DNA from: Kingdonia uniflora
Taxonomy: Eukaryota; Streptophyta; Magnoliopsida; Ranunculales; Circaeasteraceae
Reading direction: 5' to 3'
Assembly (NCBI GenBank): GCA_014058105.1
Contig: JACGCM010001844.1
Span: forward strand, 992,001 to 1,056,000
DNA: 64,000 nucleotides
The position numbers and the translations under genes are program-made. This document shows, piece after piece, positions 45,765 to 55,500 of this stretch; the first letter of the stretch is position 1, and the number at the start of each line of letters is the position of its first letter. The notes below the pieces were generated by a model, which saw nothing but the letters and a program-made list of their open reading frames with translations, had not been told where the DNA came from and searched no databases.

Positions 45765-46020
45765 CTATTAGTCAGGTCTACAGTAAATCTTGGCATTTCC
45801 ATGGCTTTCAATCCCTAAAAGAGTATTGGTCAGGTCATTGGAAATAACAGAGTCTGTAACATTTTCATGGGTTTCAATCCCTGAAAGTGCATTGGTCAGG
45901 TCATTAATTTAAACCGTAGGCATCTCCTTGGGTTTTATTCCTAAAAGAGTGTTGGTTGGGTCCTTGGATTCTGCAAAACCTTGGGAATTTCCATGGGCTT
46001 TAAGCCCTAAAAGATAATCT
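45765..46020. repeat. Four-copy tandem repeat of about 64 bp
   Basis: Units built on ttccatgg(g)ctttca(a)tccctaaaagag.attggtcaggtc. The (c)cct(a/g)aaag landmark lies near 45,813, 45,879, 45,940 and 46,005, a spacing of 61-66 bp. It sits in the LTR of element E. Confidence 0.8.
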
Positions 46021-46672
46021 AATCCTGATAAATTTTAGATTACTTTCCTACCAAAGGATGAAAGATTTCTAGAGTATGGTTAAGCCATATGGGCAAACCA
46101 TGTAGATAATTTACTGGTAGAATATTATTCACATAGATTTTCCCTTGAACGCCGTCTTGATAATAAAAGTTATGAATTGATTAGTTATATATATCATAGG
46201 AACCTTGCTTGATATCAGACAATATTTTTATATATTGTATTATTACCATTGTCTATATACCTTATCTTTTGTGGTGAATTTTAAGGATAGCGTACTTGCT
46301 TAACAGTGGCTTGCTAACGTTGTACGATATATTTCAGGACCATGTCATTAGAAGGGTGTTTAGGACTTCTAGGGGCAGTAACTGGAAGCGCGTTGTTACG
46401 ATGATCTTTTAGTTTGTTTTCTGTTGATGTGAGATTCTATTTTATTTCTTTGGTTGTAGCCATTTTGATTGGCAGATTGATAGGAGTTGGTTTAAACATT
46501 TTTTTTTATCTTGATAGTTCCACTATATACGTACTATTGTGTGGATGTAATAATAAATTCCTATAATTCTTATATCAGTTGGGGTCATACGTTGGGGAAT
46601 GACCGACCTGTTTGCTACCTTGAGGTACGTACTCTAATAAGTCTTAAAATATGGATTTTGAGGCATGACATA

Positions 46673-46691
46673 TTGGCATCAGAGCAGGGTT
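46673..46691 (+). promoter_or_regulatory. Primer binding site of element E
   Basis: TTGGCATCAGAGCAGGGTT, three bases after the LTR end, corresponds to the iMet-type tggtatcagagcagg site of plant retroelements. Confidence 0.8.
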
Positions 46692-46781
46692 AATCCTTCG
46701 GGATGGATCCTGTTCTATATCACACACATAAAATTGCATGGGCTAGATGGGGTAGGACCATTATTTTTATTGATTGGCGTT

Positions 46782-46985
46782 CACTACACTAATTTTAGCA
46801 AAATACCACAAACTCTGTCTGTGGTAAAATGTTATTTGCCACGGACCTTGGTTGTGGTGGAGGTTTGTAGTAAAAGGCGCGTGGCAATTTTTTTGCCACG
46901 GACTTTATCCAAGCTTAATGTACTGTTTTGCCACGGATTTAATCTGTGGTTAATTTATTGCCACGGATATAAACTGTATTAGCAA
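46782..46985. mobile_element. Short CACTA-like insertion in the leader of element E
   Basis: Begins CACTACAC and carries four copies of ttgccacgga(c/t) (near 46,851, 46,890, 46,929 and 46,959) plus ctgtggt motifs in both orientations, a subterminal-repeat pattern. The same ttgccacggattt occurs at 4908 beside a TTGTAGTG end. The right border is not clear. Confidence 0.45.
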
Positions 46986-47005
46986 CCACTCCTTACCTCA
47001 AAGTT

Positions 47006-47900
47006 ATGGACGAAGGACGTGGCGGTCATTTTGGTAACACTGTTGGCCATGGTGCCAGGCATAGTGTTCGTATTGCTAATCAACGTGTAGGATGGGGTGT
47101 TCGCCGAGGTGGCAGAGGTAGTTGTGGTGGAAGTCGCGCTACCGATCATGGTGGACGTGGCGGCATTGGTATTGCATCGATTGTAGAGCTTGTTGCAGAG
47201 GTTTTGATTTGTACCCCATAGGATGTTCCTGAGGTTCCTGCATAGGGTTAGGATATTCACTTAGGTTGATTCGGCATGTCCAGTGCTAGGGGTGCCCGCT
47301 TATGCTACTCAAGCTGACCTAGGTTAGCTATGTCATACTTTTGGTACCTTCATGCAACAACAAGGGATGAGGCGCGAGCCTTGCTGGCAGAGTAGAGTAT
47401 TGGTAATAGTTGGATTGTTGTTATAGATAAGGCTAATAGTCAACGGTTTAGTGCAGACCCACCTGGACCAAAGGATGCAGAGTTCTGGTTTAAGCATATC
47501 GAGAAAAAATGAGATCGATTGATTGTCCTATGGGTTAGAGTGACTTCACACTTGATGGATGGTAATGCCAATAATTGGTGGAAGATGATTAAGTAGATAT
47601 TTGAGGGTCAACAGGTCATCTTGGTATTATTCAAGGATAAGTTATTCGATCGGCACATTCAAGAAAGTTATCAGGATGAGATGGTTACACGGTTCTTTCA
47701 GTTGGAACAGAAAGAGAACATGATAGTTATCGAGTACGAGGCAAAGTTTACCGAGTTGTCTCGTTATGCAGCTTTTCTCGTTGCTGATGAGGTTCGTAAG
47801 GTGAAGAAGTTTCTTGGTGAACTTATAGAGCCGACTAGGGGCAAGCTTACAGAACAGATGATTAGGTCATATTCTAAGATAGTGGTGGAATGTATACTTC
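47006..47900 (+). pseudogene. Element E gag
   Basis: Gly/Arg-rich N-terminus (MDEGRGGHFGNTVGHGARHS), then PPGPKDAEFWFKHIEKK, and a capsid core in 47,621-47,900: LFDRHIQESYQDEMVTRFFQ, LEQKENMIVIEYEAKFTELS, RYAAFLVADEVRKVKKFLGE. Stops near 47,219, 47,509 and 47,595. The retrotrans_gag pattern (W/F..F...Y.P) is recognisable. Confidence 0.8.
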
Positions 47901-48240
47901 TTGTATTTCACTCACCTGCTAAAGTTTTATTTGATACTGGTGTAACTCATTCTTTTATATCTTATATTAGTATATGTTCATTTGGTTTGACACCTAATAC
48001 ACTAGAGAGCAAATTGTTTGTGATTATACCTATAGGGAGATCAGTTACACTAAACCGAGTTTGTAGAGACTATCCTACTAGTGTTCGTCACCTAGTATTT
48101 CCAGTAGATCTTATCGTATTAGTAATTTAGGAGGTTGATATCATTTTGGGTATGGATTGGTTATCGACTTATCTTGTAAGTGTTGATTGTTTCAAGAAGA
48201 CAGTCATGTTTTCTATTTCGGGTTGTAAACTATTTCGATT
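47900..48240 (+). pseudogene. Element E aspartic protease
   Basis: The active site reads PAKVLFDTGVTHSFISYISI: DTG intact, with the ATHSFIS-type continuation of plant gypsy elements. The second block EVDIILGMDWLSTYLVSVDC follows after a TAG at 48,128. Confidence 0.85.
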
Positions 48241-48339
48241 CTGAAGTTCAGGTACTGAAAACTTGATTTGTTAATGATTACACATCTTGAGCTTGGACCC
48301 CCAGGGCCCCGATGCTTATTGATCAACTTTGAGTAGTTT

Positions 48340-48824
48340 TCAAATTTTTAGATGTTTTTAAGGAGATACCAGGCTTCCCGCCAAAGCGAGACATTGATTT
48401 CTGCATCAATTTGTCATCAGGGATGAAGCATATTTCCTAAGCGACTTATCGTATGCCACCAGTCGAGCTTAATGAGTTGTATGCATAGATTGAAGAGCTG
48501 ATGAAGCAAGGTTTTATTCATGAGAGTGCTTTACCGTGGGGTACACCAGTTTTATTTGTTAAGAAGAAGGATGGTTCAATGATGCTTTGTGTTGATTATC
48601 AACAGTTAAACAAGGTCACGATCAAGAATCATCATCCGATGCTTCGTATTGAGGACCTATTCGATCAGTTGTTAGGAGCTCAATACTTTTCTAAGATTGA
48701 TTTACGATCTGGTTATCACTAATTCAGAGTTAGGGATGAGGATATTCCAAAGACGGCGTTTCAGACTAGATATGGTCATTACGAGTTCAAGGTTATGCAT
48801 TTTGGACTCACTAATGCTCCAGCT
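48340..48824 (+). pseudogene. Element E reverse transcriptase, truncated
   Basis: [40 protein letters not shown] and [12 protein letters not shown], then [20 protein letters not shown], ending in HFGLTNAPA. The catalytic YxDD block and everything after are absent; Mutator-like sequence follows directly. Confidence 0.88.
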
Positions 48825-49420
48825 ATAGATGATTTGCCTATAGTAGAAGAAATGATAAGGGAGGAAGAGTTTGATGGCATAAATGTTGAGAATGACAATA
48901 TTTTTGCAAAAGAGGATGTCGATGTGACCAAAGAGACAGTGAAACCTATGTACAAAGAGCTGAAGGTTGGGATGCAGTAGCCTACAGTCGATGATGTAAA
49001 AAAATACTTTAGTAAATTTGCAGTTATTAGGAAGTTCACTTGCAGACAGATTAAGAATGAAAGTTTAGTTTGAGGATGAAATGTACTGATGAGAAATGTA
49101 AATGGTTGGTTTTTTTTTCAGGTTACCTGATGGGCACACCATGGAACTTAAAGGACATTAGTTTGAACATGATTGCAAGGGGACAGTTGGTGCAATCAAC
49201 AAGATGGCTAATGCAAGTTGGCAAATGAGATAGAAGACTTGGTGAAAGATGTTTAAACAATTACACCAAAGGAAATTATGGGAAGAATTAAGAAGAAATT
49301 TGGGGTAGATATTTCATATTATAGTGTCTGGAATGTTAATACCATATGCATGGAGAGAATAGTGGGGAGCTATGACTTGGGATACACTATTTTGCTTGAG
49401 TTTAATTTTTATATGCAGTC
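48825..49420 (+). pseudogene. Mutator-like transposase, N-terminal part
   Basis: Acidic leader ([20 protein letters not shown]), then [32 protein letters not shown], the shape of the MuDR N-terminal domain (core: x-F.vG..F....ef..ai..y). A shifted segment EIMGRIKKKFGVDISYYSVW, ERIVGSYDLGYTI corresponds to the helix before the MULE DDE domain. The DDE core and SWIM domain are missing. Confidence 0.68.
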
Positions 49421-49569
49421 TTTGTAGCAAATATCACCATGTATCATCATATGTGGCAACATATGTAGGAGTTGTCCATGCTGTCACTGATTCATCAAAT
49501 TAGGGGAAGGTAAGTGATTGTGATTAGTGTAATTAAGTACACTCATGTGATTATCTATGCTCATTTAAA

Positions 49570-50183
49570 ATTAAGTATAGGTGATTGCGTTTATATTACA
49601 GCCAAATAGGCAAGTTGAGCCACCACCACTGGTGAGATGGTCTGGAAGACCTAAAAAAGTGAAGAGGAAGGATGCAAATGAAAGAGGTGGCCAACAAAAA
49701 AGTTGTAGAAAATGTGGGATGTTTGGCTACAATAAAATGATATATAAAGGACCACCTACACCACCAACAATATCAAGGTCTCAACCAGCATATATAGTGG
49801 ACACTCCCATCAGTGTTTCTAGAAACATAACTAAAATGGAGTTTGATGCACCACTTCAGACTGTTAGAAGTACTTACATTCCAAATAGAGGAGGAAGGCC
49901 CAGCATAGGGAGTAGACCAAAACAAGAAGTTAAGTTTGTGCCTGACAATCCTCATATGAGAAATGTTTCCCAAGTTACAGCATCTCAAACAATGGGCAGA
50001 GGTCTTGACAGTCAAAGCAGAGGTAGAGGTAATGTCATTGTTCAAGAAGGTGAAGCACTATATGTTGATACTGGTAGAGGCAGTGCAACAAAAGGTAAAA
50101 GTAGTGGCAGAAACAGTGCAACAACAAGAGTTAGAGGTCTTGGCAAAAGCAATGGCAGGCTTAATGCCCTCACTCCAATATAA
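49570..50183 (+). pseudogene. Mutator-like transposase, C-terminal tail
   Basis: PPPLVRWSGRPKKVKRKDAN, then CRKCGMFGYNKMIYKGPPTP: the PP..R.PGRPKK.R stretch followed by the C-x2-C-x4-H-x4-C knuckle that ends plant MULE transposases, with H read as Y and the last C as Y. After it a long Ser/Gly/Arg-rich tail runs to TAA at 50,183. Together with 48,825-49,420 it gives a copy with the catalytic core deleted. Confidence 0.72.
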
Positions 50184-50409
50184 GCTAGATTTGTGGAGAA
50201 CTTGTTGACTAGCCATCCAAATATTATAGGAGGAATGACTTTAACACAACCATCAACTCAAGCCTCTCAAACTGCTAGTGTAATAATCAATCTAATCCCT
50301 CCAACTACTAATACAACAGTGAATCCAACCCCTCCCAATCCAACAAGGACCAAAGAGAATCCATATAAAAAGACTTTCAATGTAGGCATGCAACCTTATA
50401 AGCATTGAA

Positions 50410-51045
50410 CTAAAAGAATTGAACTCATTTTGATTTGATATTGTATAACTATTTTGGCAATCTATTTTGTTAGTGAATGTGATTTTGGTGATTTGAACTT
50501 CGTGGTCTTTTTTATTTTTTTATTTTGGTGTATGTAGTGAATTTTAAACTCATATTTGAACCTATGTTATGAATTAATGTCTATTTTGGCACCATGAATG
50601 TTAAATGTTGAATGTTTTGGTATTGTGAGTTTGAATGGTGATTGGCATGCATTGCTTATGTAGGTGTATATCTTTTGTGAATCTTTTTGTTGTATGTATG
50701 TATGTATTGCTTGTGCAAGTTACTTTTTGTGAATGTTGAATGCTTCATTTTGTAGGTAAGTCAATGTTGAATGCTTTGGTTTATAGGTAACTCATTGTAC
50801 TTTTTTGTGTGCAGGTTATTTGTTGTCAATGTTGAATGCTTATACAAGCTTAACACTAAACACTGGTCTAAGGTACTCTTGTACATTACTCTACATTGAA
50901 GATTTCTTTCAAATATTAAACATACACACGTACTAAAAACAATACTTGAGGATCTTCATCACAAAACAAAGCATACACAACACACATACTAAAAACAAAC
51001 ACAAAACACCATAACTTAGTTACAAAATTTACACAGACACAAATA
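50410..51045. other. T-rich noncoding DNA
   Basis: Contains the phrase (a/t)caatgttgaatgct three times (50,730-50,840) and related aaatgttgaatg nearby. No gene recognised. Possibly the 3' region of the Mutator-like element. Confidence 0.35.
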
Positions 51046-51310
51046 CACTTCAGGATCTTCATAACCCCCAACTGCACCTTCCTCATCGTCATCATCTCCA
51101 TCTGTACTGTTAGAGCCCACTGATTTATCATCATAATTTGATCCTTCTTCTTCAGTCTTATCTTCAGTCTCATCTTCACTACTTTCTTCTTTAGTCTCTT
51201 ATTCATCCAGATCACCATACAACCTCCTCAATATCTCCTTCTCCTCAAGGTTCAGCTTTTCCCACCAGTGATACTCCTCCTCAGATGATGAACTAGAATT
51301 TGCAGGGCAG
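51046..51310 (-). pseudogene. Acidic Ser/Glu-rich reading frame
   Basis: On the minus strand NNVCPANSSSSSEEEYHWWE, then LEEKEILRRLYGDLDE, TAA at about 51,199, then SSEDETEDKTEEEGSNYDDK and VGGYEDPEVYLCLCKFCN to a stop. Strong acidic bias. It could be an accessory ORF of the adjacent transposon or a further exon of the GRF-type gene; no known domain. Confidence 0.35.
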
Positions 51311-51676
51311 ACATTATTTGTTGTAGAGAAAAAGAGATGAAAATCAAATCAAGTAAAAATGTGGTTTTATAGTGGAGAGGGAGGGCATTAAGTGGTGCTT
51401 GGAAATAGAGTTTTGACTAAAAATGTAATTATTTCCAAAACTGATTAGTTGGGAGATAATGGTTAGGAGAAATGGGGTTATGGTAAGCCTATCAAGTATG
51501 TGCACATAGGATCAAAAGACTCAAAACTCACACAAACTTGTATCATTAGACACATAGGATCAAAAACATAAGTACAACATATTCATCAATTACAACAACT
51601 GAAAATTAATCATACAAGTACTTAGACAAATTACAGCTACTAATTCCAAATTTAAAGCTACTACATGATCTTCAAT

Positions 51677-52335
51677 CTACTTCATTGTTGCCTTTCCTTT
51701 GAACTCATTGTGGAAAGCATCTAACCCCATCTCCATAGTCATCTTCATACTAATGTAAATGTTATTTGTAGTAGTTTTCTTATGTGCTTCAATTTGTGCA
51801 TCCTTCAACCATTGGAAGTTATTATAGGTTGGGCACTTTAGAAACTTCTCTCCATAACTCCTTTTCTGCTTGAATATAAGAAGTTTCATCACCCCACCAC
51901 AACTTTGCACATCACAACTCCTAGCTTTCCATTGGCAATCCTTTACCCAATGACCAAATCCACCACATCCATAACATCCAGTATTAGAGGATGATCTTAC
52001 CACCCCTTTAGCCTTATCAACAACATCACTTAGCCACTGAAATGACTTACATTCTATTATAACATGACACTTAAGATACTTTCTATTGGGATTTGTAGGT
52101 GCGTTAGAGGCCAAGAGCTTCATAATTCCATCACAATCAGGACTCTTGTAACTAGTATATATCCATGGACATGAATCTGCTGAATGGTATTCAAGGTAAC
52201 ACATATCACACAAGTATCATCCCTTTGTTTGTTATCACTCTTAGCTTTACCCCCCAGCTTCAAGGTATTACTCTCCCAAGTGAAATCAGAATTCAATGCT
52301 GGAGACCTTGGAACAATCCACCATTTCACATACAC
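51677..52335 (-). pseudogene. GRF-CCHC-GRF zinc-finger protein gene, frameshifted
   Basis: The downstream frame (52,213-51,677, 178 codons) has three zinc modules. GRF 1: CDGIMKLLASNAPTNPNRKY with C27, C49, C55 and FQW at 58-60. CCHC knuckle: CYGCGGFGHWVKDC at 80-93 (CX2CX4HX4C, intact). GRF 2: CGGVMKLLIFKQKRSYGEKF with FQW at 133-135, but its final Cys is replaced by Asn. Upstream, 52,335-52,210 in another frame encodes SDFTWESNTLKLGGKAKSDN up to a Cys; the two meet at a one-base shift near 52,208. GRF modules bind single-stranded nucleic acid in other proteins. The start lies about 205 bp from the HSF ATG, head to head. A homologous start lies at 62,217-62,548. Confidence 0.72.
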
Positions 52336-52474
52336 GTGACAGTAATCTCGTTACGTGTTTACCGGCACTTGAACAAAATTCAAAGGCGCCACGCACGTGC
52401 TTAATTTCAAGCCCCTGTCACTCCTGACTCCCCCAGGCCCCAGCAACCCATCCTCTCTCATCTTCTCTCCCGCC

Positions 52475-52501
52475 ATGAAACAAACCCCACCAAAACCCTA
52501 A
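52475..52501 (+). promoter_or_regulatory. Upstream ORF in the HSF leader
   Basis: ATG in a good context (cgccATGa) followed by eight codons (MKQTPPKP) and TAA, ending 39 bp before the HSF start. It would be met first by a scanning ribosome if the transcript starts upstream of it, so it may lower or condition HSF translation. Confidence 0.55.
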
Positions 52502-52540
52502 TTTTCATTTCCCCAAATTCACCCCCAATCGATACTCAAC

Positions 52541-55500
52541 ATGGATGCTGCAAATGGAAACCCTAATACCCACCCGAACGCAAATGGTCCTCCGCCATTC
52601 CTCAGTAAGACCTTCGACATGGTCGATGATCGCGCCACGGATTCTATCGTCTCATGGAGCGATGGCAACAACAGCTTCGTTGTTTGGAATCCACCGGAGT
52701 TCGCGAGAGATCTTTTGCCCAAGTATTTCAAGCACAGTAACTTCTCGAGTTTCGTTCGACAGTTGAATACTTATGTATGTCTTCTTTACCCCCTTTAATT
52801 AGTGTTTGTTTGATTTATTGTAATTATTAGTGTTTATGCATTAATACAAGAATTGGGGTTGAGTTAAAACCTTTAAAAAAATCTGGAATTGAAATGGGGT
52901 GGGGGACCCCATGAGCTTGATTAAGGGTTTTATGTGTTGGGTTTAGTGTAGGAGAAATATGGGAGGAACTAGTGTTTTCATATACTGTCATGAAAGGAAA
53001 ATCAAAGTAGTGGGTAATTTGAAGAATCGTTATTTGCGGTCAAATATGAGGAAGATGGTGTTTATTCGAACTTTTGAATTAGGTTGCGGGTAGTCCTATT
53101 TTCTATGTATATTTTATGGGTGACTGATCCTATCCACATGTAGAACTATATGTCCTGCCAGTCGATGAAGAAAAGTTTCATAGAGCTTGCGGAATGATGA
53201 AAACTACATTTGATTGATAAAGAAGGGGAAAAGCAAGCAGAAATTTAGCAGACTAACAAACAAAAGAAAACCATACATTTATAACATGAGAAATCAAGGC
53301 TTACAAACTATAAAACAAACAAGACAACCATGCACTATCCACCTCATGATTTATGTATTACTTGATTAATTGGAATATCATCTTCTCTCCTTAAAAACTG
53401 GTAGGTTCAGGCATGAGAATAGAGGAATCATAAATTAGACTATTAAAGAAATGATATTGAAGATTCCAGCATAGCGAGCTTGTAAATTGGTGGCACTATG
53501 GCTGTTATGTAAGTCAAATCTGCAATGTTAACTGGGCCTGATCAGTAAGTATGTTTCATCTTATGAGCCTATTCTTTGGAGAGGTAGTTAATAAAGGTTT
53601 CATAGTTAGTTAGTAAGTGGATGGTAATTGTTGAAGTTATAGATCAAGTTTGGAATGTAAAACCCTGATGATTTAGTGATAATGGAACTGAAGTCTTGAT
53701 GGATTCGGGGTTTAAGGGAAACCTTGATGTTTTTTGGAAAGTGAATTCTATGAGAAATATTTTAGCAAGCATTGCGGTATTCTGAGGTTCACCGAGATTA
53801 GAGGCGAGCAAATTTGGATTGGAAGTTTTGAGGTTTAGTTTATGTTCATCTTTATTTCCATTGTACTTATGTTTCCCCAAATCATGCATATGCAATTAAA
53901 GATCCTTGCAAAGGTAATCTCTTTTGTTGACATCAATTGTTAATAATTGACTATCTCATCTAGTGTAGTAGGATTATCCTTTAAGAAGGTATCTAGTGTG
54001 TTGAAGTCCTTGGAAGAAGTGGATTTAACTCAAACATGATTATGGGAATCAAAATGGATTTGTTCCTTTTGTCCTACCTATTGAATAACAATATTTTTGA
54101 TCTACGCATACTTTGAAGATATCGTATTTGGATTGGAGATCTTGTCCTTTGGGATGTCTAGGGGTTGCGAAACAACTGCCATATTATTGAGAATGATCTC
54201 ACACCTCTAGTTCTCACATATTTTCACTTTTACCACTTGTAAGGACATACCAATCATCCAAAATACCATTTACTATGATTTAGAAGACCCGTTAATATAG
54301 GGGCATATCATCTCATGAAATGAACAGAATCAGAGGTTTTTGTGGGTTTGACCACCCCATCTAAAGATACAGGGACTGCAACTTATTGCTAAGCACTTTT
54401 CCATGAAATGAATATAATATGGCTATAGAGAAAATAATGTGTAGAGTAAGCAATTGATGATGTCCAATTCGTGACATCTATCTATCTGGGAAAATTTTCT
54501 TTAAATGCATCATAAACACTTTTAACTCTTCATATATAAAAAAAGGGTTAAGATACGCATATTCCTAGTCAATTTATAAAAACTGCAAAAGGTCAAGAAA
54601 AATGCAAGACAACCAATCATAAGACAAGATAATATTCTTGGAGAAGTAATATGGTCTTTAGTACGAACCAACGGTTAGGCAGGCCCTCACCAGAAATTTT
54701 ATTGAAGGGCACACTATATTGATAGTCTAGGATCAGTTTTAAGAACTTCCCTGCCTCGAGGCTTGCCTCAATTTGAGGCTTTGAGTTTGCAGAGTCGAGG
54801 CTTATGCTTCCTCACTCTTATATGTGGTTTATTTTTTGATGGGGTATATTCTGGATGCCTTTTTTGTACCATTCATTTTAATATTGTATAGATATGGCAT
54901 GATGGTTGCTATTCTTCTGGATTTGATTATATTAGTTAAAATCAGGTGATCGTGAGGCTACACCTAAATTCTAAAAAAATCGTCTCATGGAGAATGTCTC
55001 GAGAGTAAAGCGTGTTTTAAAACTATCTAGGATAGCTGATCCCTTGGAATCAGCTATACAGAAGTCAGCTAAGTCCAATGAAAAACATGAGGAATTGTCT
55101 AATGTTACTGTACAAAAAGAAAGAACTGGAAATTTTCAGATACTCCAAGAGTTGAAGGCAATATAGTCGGCGTACTCTGTTTGATTCTTTCACTTGGTGA
55201 ACAAATCAGTGCTCCATCTCTGATAGTATTGGCTAAATTTGTTCTCATCCAAATAAGACTTTCGCAAGAGGCTACAAAGTTGGCCGCCATAACCTGAGCT
55301 GCATAAGCTGTATCTGAAATTAGTTTGATGTTACCACTTACCATTCTTCGATGCACTATCGGTGCTTTCACAGATTGCTTGTGGTTGAATCAGTTTTTTA
55401 TCATCAAAATGCACCGCTAAACTTGTAAAAGGCGAGTATAGAAAATCCATGTGGTACCTTAGAATTCCTCCCTAAGAAACTTTCATTCGTTCTACTACCA

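Larger units (their letters stand above)
42719..46670 (+). repeat. 5' LTR of element E, split by a nested LTR element
   Basis: Starts TGTAATTCCCCG and ends GGCATGACA, directly before the primer site. Interrupted at 43,498-45,243 by the 1,741-bp element plus its duplicated gttgt. The right part carries a four-copy tandem repeat (45,765-46,020). Confidence 0.65.
42719..48824 (+). mobile_element. 5' half of a chromovirus-like Ty3/gypsy element (element E)
   Basis: A long 5' LTR (42,719-46,670, about 2.2 kb after removing the nested element) is followed by an iMet-type primer site, gag (47,006-47,900), PR (47,900-48,240) and RT up to about 48,824. RNase H, INT and the 3' LTR are missing: RT stops in the FGLTNAPA block and Mutator-like transposase sequence follows at once. 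The Del/Tekay type is suggested by the long LTR, the Gly/Arg-rich gag start and the RT sequence. Confidence 0.75.

Noticed and set aside
47006..47221. Glycine-rich protein gene
   Set aside because: It lies right after the primer site of element E and leads into a capsid core, so it is the Gly/Arg-rich start of gag.
52120..52404. Plus-strand 79-codon ORF between the GRF gene and HSF
   Set aside because: It is antisense to the zinc-finger gene, which has clear Cys/His motifs.
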